Assembly: GCA_049965795.1 (NCBI GenBank)
Contig: JBMFVW010000010.1
Coordinates: 1 to 52,701 of the forward strand
DNA length: 52,701 nt
From: Acidulodesulfobacterium_A sp049965795
Lineage (GTDB): Bacteria > SZUA-79 > Acidulodesulfobacterales > Acidulodesulfobacteraceae
Direction of reading: 5' to 3'
Shown here piece after piece: positions 15,949-23,493 of this stretch. Positions within the stretch are counted from its first letter, which is position 1; every line of letters starts with the position of its first letter. The position numbers and the translations under genes are program-made. The notes under the pieces were generated by a model that saw only the letters and a program-made list of their open reading frames with translations, searched no databases and was not told where the DNA came from.

Positions 15949-18274
15949 AATCCGGTTCCTCCTTATATTTTTCTTTTCCGTTTTTAACTTTTTTTGCAAT
16001 ATCGCCGTCTTGCCGGTTTTTATCCGATACAATCGATATCTCGCCGTCTTTAAGTTCGGCGGTAAATATATCGCCCTCTTTCCATTTAAGCGTCAGCGGA
16101 ACCTTAATAAGGTCGTCGATGGTGCGCTTTAAAAATCTCGCTCCGAATTTTGAACTGTAGCCGCTCTCGACTAATTTTTCTAAAGCGGCGTCGGTAACGA
16201 TAATTTCTTTGTCGTGTTCCGACATCGTTTTATTTATAGTTTCAATATGCATCAATGCGATTTTTTTAACCTCTTCTTTAGTAAGAGGCGAAAAAATAAC
16301 AATATCGTCTATCCTGTTTATAAATTCGGGGGAAAAAAAGTTTTCTATTTCTTTATTTATCGTTCCTTTAATAGACTTTACTATATCGTTTGATTCTATA
16401 AAACCAAGCGGTTTAGTAAACTTTGAAAATTCATGCGAACCCAGATTTGACGTCATAATAATTACGGAATCCGAAAAATAAACTCTTTTGCCTCTTCCGT
16501 CGGTTAAAAAACCTTCGTCGAAAACCTGAAGAAAAAGATTAAATACGAGATCGCTGGCTTTTTCGATTTCGTCCAAAAGAATTACGGAATAAGGGTTATC
16601 TTTTACCTGATTGGTTAAAGTTCCGCCTCTCGAAGAACCGACTATGCCTCTCGGCATGCCTATTAATTTATCCACGGCTATCGAGCCGTCTTTATATTCC
16701 GACATATCTATCCGGATCATATTTCTTTCGGAACCGAACAGATACTCCGCCATAGCCTTTGCGGTTTCCGTTTTTCCGACTCCCGTAGGACCTAAAAAAA
16801 GAAGCACTGCATCCGGTCTGTTAAAATTTCCTTTCAAAGGACCTTTATTCAGTCTTAAATGTTTTGCTAAAGAATTAACTGCATCTTTCTGTCCGACTAT
16901 CCTTTTTGAGAAAAATTCCTCCATATCCTGAAATCTTTCCAAAACGTCTCTTTTAATTAAATCTATAGGCATGCCTGTTTCCTGGGCGATTACCTGATAA
17001 ATATTTTCCTTTTTGACTATTTTATCGTCGTTGTATATTTCGGCCTTAACGCATCCGGAATCTACCCATCCTATAGCTTTGTCCGGAAGCCTTAAAGATT
17101 TGGAATAGCGGGACGACAGTTTAAGCGACTCGTCAAGGGCGGAATCTTCTATTTCTACGCCGTACGTGTCTTCGAATCTTCTTTTAAGCCCGTAAAGTAT
17201 TCTTTTCGTATCTTCCGTATTGGGCTCGTTTATGTTGACTAATCTGAATCGGCGGGCAAGAGCTTCGTCTTCCGAAATAAACTCTTTATATTCCGAAAGG
17301 GTTGTCGCGCCGATAATCTGAACTTCGCCTCTTGCAAGGGATGATTTTAATATATTCGCCGCATCGCTCGGGACTGCGATAGCTGAACCGGCGCCTATAA
17401 TGGTATGCACTTCATCGACGAATAAAATTATATTTTTTCTGGATTTCAGTTCGTTTATTATCTTTTCCATCCTGTCTTCGAACATGCCCCTGAAAACGGT
17501 TCCCGCAACTAAAGAATTCATCTGCAGGTTTACTATAATTTTATTCCTGAGCCTTGCGGGAACGCTGTAGGGTTCAAGTTCTATTTTTCTTGCAAGGCCT
17601 TCCACTACTGCAGTCTTTCCCACGCCGGGTTCTCCGACTATTATAGCGGAATTAGGTCTGTCTATGTGGCAGAGTATTTCCATAAGTCTGGTAATTTCTT
17701 CTTCCCTTCCGAATACTAAAGGCAGTTTGTCCATAATTGCAAGTTTGCTTAAATTTACGGCATGCTGTCTGAGGGTATAAGGCAGGTCGTATTTTCTTCT
17801 GTTTTCGTCGCTTCTGCTCCTTTTTTCCCTCATTTTCTGAAAAATTTTATCGGCAAGCACCACCGAATCAACGCCGAGCGCTTTAAAGACTTTGTTTGGA
17901 GCGGAACTCGGCTCCTGGAACATTACCATTAAAAAATCCGTAGATTCTATAAGGTTTCTGCCCGCGCTCTGGGCATAATCGTAAGCGCTTTTAAATAAAT
18001 TTCTTGTTTGAAGGGGAATTTTCATTCCTTCGCCGACATACTGGTCGGACGACATCATATAATCGTTCAAAAGTTTCATTATCTTTCTTTTATCGATTCT
18101 TAACTCCAAAAAAATTTCATTTAAAAGATCCTCGTCAACCAAAGTCAGAGCATAAAAAATATGCTCCGGTCCTAAATAAAAATGTTTTCTTCTTTTCGAT
18201 TCTTCTATTGAAATCGTTAAAACCCTATATCCGCTTTCTGAAAGCTTGTCCTCGTAATAGTCTAAATTAAACAT
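15941..18274 (-). CDS. ClpA/ClpC-like AAA+ unfoldase with altered pore loops
   Basis: A 777-residue double-AAA Clp ATPase: degenerate Clp-N domain (1-150), AAA1 with Walker A GEPGVGKT (214-221) and Walker B ILFVDEVH, a very short D1-D2 linker without the ClpB/ClpC middle domain, AAA2 with Walker A GPTGVGKT (495-502) and Walker B VILLDEIEKA. A KPLGF loop at 621-625 after TSNLGS resembles the ClpP-docking IGF/LGF tripeptide, so it probably feeds ClpP. The pore loops differ from the norm: AGTVFRG instead of AGxKYRG in D1, and GMPRGIVGSSRGG instead of GAPPGYVGYEEGG in D2, so the D2 tyrosine is Ile. It is cotranscribed with hsp20 upstream and DUF1844/clpB downstream. No gene symbol is assigned because it is neither a typical ClpA nor ClpC. 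Confidence 0.88.
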   Translation of the reverse strand: MFNLDYYEDKLSESGYRVLTISIEESKRRKHFYLGPEHIFYALTLVDEDLLNEIFLELRIDKRKIMKLLNDYMMSSDQYVGEGMKIPLQTRNLFKSAYDYAQSAGRNLIESTDFLMVMFQEPSSAPNKVFKALGVDSVVLADKIFQKMREKRSRSDENRRKYDLPYTLRQHAVNLSKLAIMDKLPLVFGREEEITRLMEILCHIDRPNSAIIVGEPGVGKTAVVEGLARKIELEPYSVPARLRNKIIVNLQMNSLVAGTVFRGMFEDRMEKIINELKSRKNIILFVDEVHTIIGAGSAIAVPSDAANILKSSLARGEVQIIGATTLSEYKEFISEDEALARRFRLVNINEPNTEDTKRILYGLKRRFEDTYGVEIEDSALDESLKLSSRYSKSLRLPDKAIGWVDSGCVKAEIYNDDKIVKKENIYQVIAQETGMPIDLIKRDVLERFQDMEEFFSKRIVGQKDAVNSLAKHLRLNKGPLKGNFNRPDAVLLFLGPTGVGKTETAKAMAEYLFGSERNMIRIDMSEYKDGSIAVDKLIGMPRGIVGSSRGGTLTNQVKDNPYSVILLDEIEKASDLVFNLFLQVFDEGFLTDGRGKRVYFSDSVIIMTSNLGSHEFSKFTKPLGFIESNDIVKSIKGTINKEIENFFSPEFINRIDDIVIFSPLTKEEVKKIALMHIETINKTMSEHDKEIIVTDAALEKLVESGYSSKFGARFLKRTIDDLIKVPLTLKWKEGDIFTAELKDGEISIVSDKNRQDGDIAKKVKNGKEKYKEEPDYA

Positions 18275-18319
18275 AAGTGTGTTTACCGTCCTTAATAGTA
18301 TTTTTGCATTATTTGTCTA

Positions 18320-18661
18320 TCAATCGTTAATTTCAATGCAGGAAATCTTAAATCCTCCTCTTCTCTTTTTTTTGGGTATAATTATTTCCAGCAGACCTTC
18401 GTCGAATGATGCCTTTACGCCGTCATAGCTTGCGGAAGAAGGCAGATTAAACCTTCTCCTGAATAAGCCGAAAGGCCTCTCCATTCTTTGAAAATTATAT
18501 TCTTCATTAATTCCGAAACGGCGTTTGATGCCCCTTATTTCAAGTATTCCTCCGCCGATTTCTATAGTTATATCTTCTTTTCTGACTCCGGCAAGCTCTA
18601 CATATACTGCTATATAATCCGCAGTTTCGAACATATCGGAGACCGGTGCAAAATAGTACAT
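18320..18661 (-). CDS. Hsp20/alpha-crystallin small heat shock protein
   Basis: A compact 113-residue small heat shock protein whose whole length is essentially the alpha-crystallin domain (YIAVYVELAGVRKEDITIEIGGGILEIRGIKR through SFDEGLLEIIIPKK). The usual N-terminal arm is almost absent, and a short C-terminal tail ends with ISCIEIND, which contains an I-x-I-like anchor. It would hold unfolding proteins for the Clp/ClpB machines encoded next on the same strand, 45 bases away. An extended -10 promoter lies about 50 bases upstream. No sigma-32 consensus or CIRCE operator was found, so heat control cannot be shown from sequence. Confidence 0.9.
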   Translation of the reverse strand: MYYFAPVSDMFETADYIAVYVELAGVRKEDITIEIGGGILEIRGIKRRFGINEEYNFQRMERPFGLFRRRFNLPSSASYDGVKASFDEGLLEIIIPKKKRRGGFKISCIEIND

Positions 18662-18713
18662 TTTTTTATTCCGATAAATTTTATACTTTATAATTATATT
18701 ATTTACAGTTATA

Positions 18714-18722
18714 ATTATACCA
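18714..18722 (-). promoter_or_regulatory. Extended -10 promoter of the hsp20-clp-clpB operon
   Basis: TGGTATAAT on the minus strand (hexamer 18714-18719), with TTGTTT 17 bases upstream (18737-18742). It would give a leader of about 45-50 bases before hsp20. It fits a housekeeping sigma factor rather than the sigma-32 consensus. Confidence 0.55.
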
Positions 18723-18777
18723 GATTAATGCATAAAAAACAAAAATACGTTATGTTTAAAACCTTTGCGGAATCTGT

Positions 18778-19248
18778 ATGAAACCTTTATATCTAAAATA
18801 TATTATAATGACCGCCATTAATATGACTCCGTTAATAGGCGGCAAATACGTATCTACGGCATACGCCGTTTATTATAAATTGAATCCTTATGCAAGCATC
18901 TTTTTAATAACTCTTTCGGAAACTATTTTATGTTCGGCGCTGTTTTACGCCGGTTTGAAACTAAAATCCATTCAATTTATAAACAGGATGATTTCTTCTA
19001 AAAAAGGCAGAAAAGCGCATAATTACGTTGAAAAATACGGACCGGTAATAGGACTGTTTATAGGACAGATGTTCATCGGCGCTCCGCCTATATCGCTTGC
19101 GCTCGGCGTTTTATACGAAAAAAATAAAAATATTTACGCTTATTTCTTTATACCTATGTTCGTCAGTATCTTTCTTTATGCAATTTTCAACTTTTATCTA
19201 AACTCTATGGCTATAACTTCGCTGAAAAATATATTCAGATTATTCTAA
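18778..19248 (+). CDS. Small multi-span membrane protein, function unknown
   Basis: A 156-residue hydrophobic protein with about four membrane segments (roughly 5-25, 37-60, 88-110 and 117-140) and a basic loop SSKKGRKAHNYVEKYGP in the middle. The YGPVIGLFIGQMFIGAPPISLALGVLYE stretch recalls small multidrug-export-like (PF06695) and DedA/VTT proteins, but I cannot assign it firmly. It is one of only three intact plus-strand genes. It starts 117 bases from hsp20 in divergent orientation and converges with the secreted-protein gene, its stop lying 3 bases from that gene's stop. The weak GGA before the ATG leaves the start moderately certain. Confidence 0.65.
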   Translation: MKPLYLKYIIMTAINMTPLIGGKYVSTAYAVYYKLNPYASIFLITLSETILCSALFYAGLKLKSIQFINRMISSKKGRKAHNYVEKYGPVIGLFIGQMFIGAPPISLALGVLYEKNKNIYAYFFIPMFVSIFLYAIFNFYLNSMAITSLKNIFRLF

Positions 19249-19251
19249 ATA

Positions 19252-19986
19252 TTAAGGCGTTTTTTTCTTCGCTTTGCCGCCGATTACGTTTATCGTTACG
19301 GTATTATCGTCTGCGGTAGTTATTTTTGCGTTAAGATAAGACCGGATTATAAAATCTACCCTCTTTAACAGCCTGACGATACTTCCGTAGTAAAAAACTT
19401 TTATTTCGTCGTAATTTTCCGAAAACGAAGATATATATAGATTTTTAAGGTGATGCGAATATTTAATCATTAGTTTCTGGAACAGGTTTGAATCTTCGTT
19501 ATTAAAACTGCCGGTAAATTTTACGTAATAAATGCCGTAAAAGGCTTTTTTGCCCGTATGTTTCGTTTTAAGTATATGAAATCCTAGCGTTTTAAGGGCA
19601 TTTATTAAACTGCCTGCTCTTATATGCGTCTTTATGCTTATAAAATAAAGATTTAGATATTCGCCGGATTTTAAAACCTTAAACGAGTATATATATTTGC
19701 TTCCGTTCGGATATATATTTTTTTTAAGAATAATACCGGTTCGTTTTTTTAAAAAAATTTTTTTACCTACAAGACGTTTTACGGCAATTCTCACGGACAG
19801 CATTACCGCGCGCTTTATTGCAGTTTGCTGCAGATCTGCGGCATGTCCGGATACGGCTTCCTTTTTAGGAATAACAACGTAGGTTTTGACGTTAACGCTC
19901 ATGCCGAAAACGTTTACGGAAAAAATAACCGATGAAATACATAAAACCGTTAAAAAAAATATAACGCGCATAAACTTATTTACCAT
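19252..19986 (-). CDS. Secreted protein of unknown function
   Basis: A 244-residue, very basic protein with an N-terminal hydrophobic segment (about 6-28, RVIFFLTVLCISSVIFSVNVFG) typical of a signal peptide. The segment DLQQTAIKRAVMLSVRIAVKRLVG is reminiscent of the helix found in FlgT/LPP20-type envelope proteins, and the remainder alternates beta and loop segments, but no family is recognised with confidence. The ATG at 19986 has GGAG 7 bases upstream and overlaps the hflX stop by 11 bases, so it is very likely cotranslated with hflX. A periplasmic or outer-membrane location is inferred from the signal only. Confidence 0.7.
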   Translation of the reverse strand: MVNKFMRVIFFLTVLCISSVIFSVNVFGMSVNVKTYVVIPKKEAVSGHAADLQQTAIKRAVMLSVRIAVKRLVGKKIFLKKRTGIILKKNIYPNGSKYIYSFKVLKSGEYLNLYFISIKTHIRAGSLINALKTLGFHILKTKHTGKKAFYGIYYVKFTGSFNNEDSNLFQKLMIKYSHHLKNLYISSFSENYDEIKVFYYGSIVRLLKRVDFIIRSYLNAKITTADDNTVTINVIGGKAKKKTP

Positions 19987-21085
19987 TATATTGCTCCATA
20001 TTTAATAAATCGAATATTTTTTCTTTTAATAAATCTATATTTTTTCCGGTTTTAGCAGAAACGGCTATAACCGGGCAGCCGGTAATCGTTTCAAATTTAC
20101 TTTGTAAAAATTCCGCATATTCTTCGCCTATAAGGTCTGTTTTATTTATAACCGTAAGAATAGTTTTATCTTTAACTCCTATATCGTCTAATATTTTAAT
20201 AACCTCTCCAGACTTATCTATTACCGAATTTTGCAAAGGGTCTATTACATGTATCAATAAATCCGCCTGAACCGTTTCCTCAAGCGTAGCTTTAAAAGAA
20301 TCGACTAAAAAAAGCGGAAGGTTTTGAATAAAACCTACGGTATCGGATATTAAAACTTTTTTCTTTCTTGAATCGTCGTAAATTGAAGCCGTTTTCGTCC
20401 CAAGCGTAGCAAAAAGCTTATTTTCGCCTTTTTCTCCTTTACCGGTCAAACTTTTCATAAGCGTCGTTTTGCCCGAATTGGTGTAACCTACTATAGCCGC
20501 CGTCAAAAAACCCTGTCTGCTTCTCTTAGACCTGTGAAGCGTTCTTGTTTTTTCGGTAAGTTTCAGCCTTTCCTTTATATGCATAATTTTAAGCCTTATT
20601 TTTCTTCTGTCGGTTTCCAATTTAGTTTCGCCTGGACCTCTCGTTCCTATGCCTGCTCCGGTTTTTGAAAGCATTATTCCTGCGCCTTTCAGCCTTGGCA
20701 GTATATAATTCATCATGGCAAGTTCAACCTGATATCTGCTTTCCGCCGTCCTCGCATTAACTGCAAATATGTCGAGAATAAGTCTCGTCCTGTCTATTAC
20801 GTTTAAATCGAAATATTCCGAAAGATTGCGCTCCTGTGCAGGACTTAGAGAAGTATCGATTATGACTATATCGGCATTTTCAGAAACCGTTTTATCTTTT
20901 ATATCTTCAAGCATACCCTTCGAAAGATAATAAGCCGGGTCTATTTTTTTTATATTTTTTAAAACGCTGAAAACATTTTTAGCTCCCGCCGTTTCGGAAA
21001 GCATTTTAAGTTCTTCCAGCGAATCCTTGCTTTTTTCTATATCCGAATCCGTATTTATTCCGACAAGCAAAGCTCTCTGCGTCAT
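19976..21085 (-). CDS. hflX: Ribosome-associated GTPase HflX
   Basis: HflX splits stalled ribosomes after heat or antibiotic stress. The N-terminal HflX domain ends in the signature GAGIGTRGPGETKLE (143-157), followed by a helical linker and the G domain with G1 GYTNSGKTTL (200-209), the switch TLGTKTAS, G3 DTVGFIQNLP and G4 NKTD. Its 369 residues are on the short side, with a reduced C-terminal domain. It overlaps miaA by 4 bases (ATGA) and overlaps the next gene by 11 bases. The classical order miaA-hfq-hflX is present here without hfq. Confidence 0.95.
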   Translation of the reverse strand: MTQRALLVGINTDSDIEKSKDSLEELKMLSETAGAKNVFSVLKNIKKIDPAYYLSKGMLEDIKDKTVSENADIVIIDTSLSPAQERNLSEYFDLNVIDRTRLILDIFAVNARTAESRYQVELAMMNYILPRLKGAGIMLSKTGAGIGTRGPGETKLETDRRKIRLKIMHIKERLKLTEKTRTLHRSKRSRQGFLTAAIVGYTNSGKTTLMKSLTGKGEKGENKLFATLGTKTASIYDDSRKKKVLISDTVGFIQNLPLFLVDSFKATLEETVQADLLIHVIDPLQNSVIDKSGEVIKILDDIGVKDKTILTVINKTDLIGEEYAEFLQSKFETITGCPVIAVSAKTGKNIDLLKEKIFDLLNMEQYNGK

Positions 21086-22014
21086 TCTAAAAACCTTTCG
21101 ATATATTTTGACGAAAATTCTAACTTTGCATTTAAATCGGTAAAATAAACCGGCAAAACGTTTTCAAATTTTTTAAAAAAGGTAAACTGCCTTTTTGCAT
21201 ATTTTAAAGTAGAAGAGACTATTATATCGTATAAATCTTTTTCCGACGGCAGTTCTTTGTTTAAATACATCAGCGACTCCCTGTATCCTATTCCTTTAAA
21301 AGGCTTTAAACCGGCTTTATATCCCATGCCCAATATTTTTTTCGTTTCTTCGACCAAACCTTTTTTAATAATAGCCGAAGTTCTTTCCATTATACACGAT
21401 TTTAAATAATCTTTCGAAGGATATAAGTTAAAACATAAAAAATCGTACCTGTTCTTTCCGAAAGGATTTTTGTCTATATAAAAAGATAAAGGTTTGCCGG
21501 TAGCGCAATAAACTTCATAAGCCCTGGTGATTCTCTGCGTATCGGAAGGCGATATTATAGAAGCATATTCGCGGTCTATTTGTTTAACCGTTTCGTATAA
21601 AAAGGGAAGCCCCTTTTCTTTTATCAATTCCGAAGCTTTTTCGCGAAAAACCGTTTTGTCTATTTCCGGAATCGGCGAAAGCCCGTAAATTAAAGCTTTA
21701 ATATAAAGACCCGTTCCGCCGGTAAAAAAGGGAATTTTTCCGCGTAAAGCTATATCGTCTATCAATTTTTCGGCATCTTCAGAAAACATCCGCGCATTAT
21801 ATTCTTCATCCGGATATTTTATATCTATAAGATGATGTTTTACCCTGTTTCTTTCATCGGCGTCCGGCTTTGCCGTTCCTATATCGAAATATTTGTAAAA
21901 GCACATCGAATCGAAATTTATTATCTCGCCGCCCAAACGTTCAGCCAGCTCTATAGAAAATTCCGTTTTTCCCGAACATGTCGGACCTCCTATTACTATT
22001 ATTTTTTTAAGCAT
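21082..22014 (-). CDS. miaA: tRNA dimethylallyltransferase
   Basis: MiaA adds the dimethylallyl group to A37 of tRNAs reading UNN codons, drawing on the isoprenoid pool also supplied by the MEP genes of this window. Walker A GGPTCSGKT (9-17), INFDSMCFYKYFDIGTAKP (32-50), the HHLID segment, FTGGTGLYIKALIYG and DTQRITRAYEVY are present, and 310 residues is normal. The usual DSxQ/VY context reads DSMCFY here, a small departure at a substrate-contacting position. It is translationally coupled to hflX by an ATGA overlap and separated from pgi by a REP-like element. Confidence 0.95.
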   Translation of the reverse strand: MLKKIIVIGGPTCSGKTEFSIELAERLGGEIINFDSMCFYKYFDIGTAKPDADERNRVKHHLIDIKYPDEEYNARMFSEDAEKLIDDIALRGKIPFFTGGTGLYIKALIYGLSPIPEIDKTVFREKASELIKEKGLPFLYETVKQIDREYASIISPSDTQRITRAYEVYCATGKPLSFYIDKNPFGKNRYDFLCFNLYPSKDYLKSCIMERTSAIIKKGLVEETKKILGMGYKAGLKPFKGIGYRESLMYLNKELPSEKDLYDIIVSSTLKYAKRQFTFFKKFENVLPVYFTDLNAKLEFSSKYIERFLE

Positions 22015-22056
22015 AAACCAACGTAATTTTTGAAAGTTATTTACTTGGACAAAGAA

Positions 22057-22126
22057 AATCTGACACCTTTACCTTAAGCATAAATTTCCAATTTGCGACG
22101 GGGACAGAATTCAATTCTGTCCCCGT
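22057..22126. repeat. REP-like element: tag plus 29-bp palindrome
   Basis: In the pgi-miaA space, the tag AATCTGACACCTTT (22057-22070) is followed after 27 bases by a 29-base palindrome (22098-22126) with half-site ACGGGGACAGAATT and a single central base. It begins within a dozen bases of the pgi stop. The identical 29-base palindrome occurs at 47736. There is no T-run, so it is not a simple terminator. Confidence 0.8.
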
Positions 22127-22137
22127 ATCTATATCAA

Positions 22138-23493
22138 TCAATAAAGCATATCCGGAATCGCATTTAGTCTTTTTAATTCTTCCGATTCTTTAGACAGCGA
22201 ATCGTCCTTTCTTCCCATAAGAAGATAGGCGAATTTCTTTCCTTTTTCGACGCCGGGCTGATCAAAGGGATTTATTTTTAATAACATTCCCAGAACCGCA
22301 ACAGCTTCCATACACATAAATGAAAGTTCGCCGAGATTAAATTCGTCTATTTTATCTAAAGTAACCCTGAACGAAGGCCTTTTATTGATAGCAAGAGCAA
22401 GTTCGACTCCTTTCAATTCGTTCATTAAAACTCCGGAAAGTTTTTTGCCGTTTAAGTAGTCGAATTCATTAAAGCCGGAGGAATTGACGCTATAATCCGC
22501 GCCGAAATCTTTAAGACAGAAAAATCCTATCAATTTATCCTGCGGACCCTGCATATAAAGCTGAAGCTGAGAATGCTGGTCGGTAGCCCCGACTGCCGGA
22601 ACGGGGGTAGGAGAAGTCAAATCCTTTCCGAGACTTTCCGCAAAAAGCTGCCTGAACCATCTCGAAAACTCTCTCAAATAGTCGCCGTAAACAAAAGGAA
22701 CGAATATATTTCTTTTCTTTTTTGCATAAAAAAGATATATAACCGCCGCCATGGTATATACCGGATTATTTTCAAAAACTCCCTTATTAAGAATATTGTC
22801 TCTGTAAGTCAAAGAACCGTGCAGAAATTTTTCTATATCTAATCCCATAACGCTTGCCGGAAAAAGAGTGCCGGCGGTTACTATCGAATATCTTCCGCCG
22901 ACGTTTTTAGCGATATCTAAAACGGCAATCCCGTTTTCGTCGGCATATTGCCTTAAAAAACCGCTCTTTTTATCGGTAATAAAAATTAAATTTTCTTTAT
23001 AATTTTCTACGGTTTTTTCTAAAATTTCTTTTACGATAAAAAATTGGGAAACTACTTCTATCGTATCTGCCGATTTAGAAACAAAACAGAATAAAGTTTT
23101 TTTAAAATCTATAGAGTCAAGGTTATTTTTTAAATAAGAAGGGTCTATATTTTCCGAAAAAATAATGTTTGCGCCGCCGTCTTTTTTGCCTTTAAAGATA
23201 CCCGACATAGCTTCTTTTAAAAATATGGCTCCAAGGGATGAACCGCCCATTCCGAATACGTATAAAGTTTTAAAATTTTTAGAAAAAAATCTTTCGGATG
23301 CAGCTTTTATATCATTTACCATGCCCATATTAGATATTTCGTCGTAAAATCCTATTTCGCCGCTGCGTCTTAGTTCGTTAAGGCTTCTTCTTGCTTCTAC
23401 AAGTTCATTCTCGAGCGATCTGACGGCGGATTCTTCTATACCGTTTTCCTCGATTACCGAATTTAAAACATTTTTAAAATTGAACTCGATCAT
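22138..23493 (-). CDS. pgi: Glucose-6-phosphate isomerase
   Basis: Pgi interconverts glucose 6-phosphate and fructose 6-phosphate in the cytoplasm. The sugar-phosphate-binding GMGGSSLGAIFL (81-92), FVSKSADTIEVVSQF and the signature SPTPVPAVGATDQHSQLQLYMQGP (the helix carrying catalytic residues) are all visible; 451 residues matches the shorter bacterial class. Its ATG overlaps the cca stop by 4 bases (ATGA), so the two genes are coupled in an operon running from rpsA/sppA through to pgi. A REP-like palindrome follows the stop. Confidence 0.95.
   Translation of the reverse strand: MIEFNFKNVLNSVIEENGIEESAVRSLENELVEARRSLNELRRSGEIGFYDEISNMGMVNDIKAASERFFSKNFKTLYVFGMGGSSLGAIFLKEAMSGIFKGKKDGGANIIFSENIDPSYLKNNLDSIDFKKTLFCFVSKSADTIEVVSQFFIVKEILEKTVENYKENLIFITDKKSGFLRQYADENGIAVLDIAKNVGGRYSIVTAGTLFPASVMGLDIEKFLHGSLTYRDNILNKGVFENNPVYTMAAVIYLFYAKKKRNIFVPFVYGDYLREFSRWFRQLFAESLGKDLTSPTPVPAVGATDQHSQLQLYMQGPQDKLIGFFCLKDFGADYSVNSSGFNEFDYLNGKKLSGVLMNELKGVELALAINKRPSFRVTLDKIDEFNLGELSFMCMEAVAVLGMLLKINPFDQPGVEKGKKFAYLLMGRKDDSLSKESEELKRLNAIPDMLY

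Noticed and set aside
18662..18777. Heat-shock promoter or CIRCE operator before hsp20
   Set aside because: Neither the sigma-32 consensus (CTTGAA...CCCCAT) nor TTAGCACTC-N9-GAGTGCTAA is present; only an extended -10 box is seen.
19252..19986. FlgT/LPP20-type flagellar assembly protein
   Set aside because: Only one helix looks similar, the length and the rest of the sequence do not match, and no flagellar genes are nearby; left as unknown.
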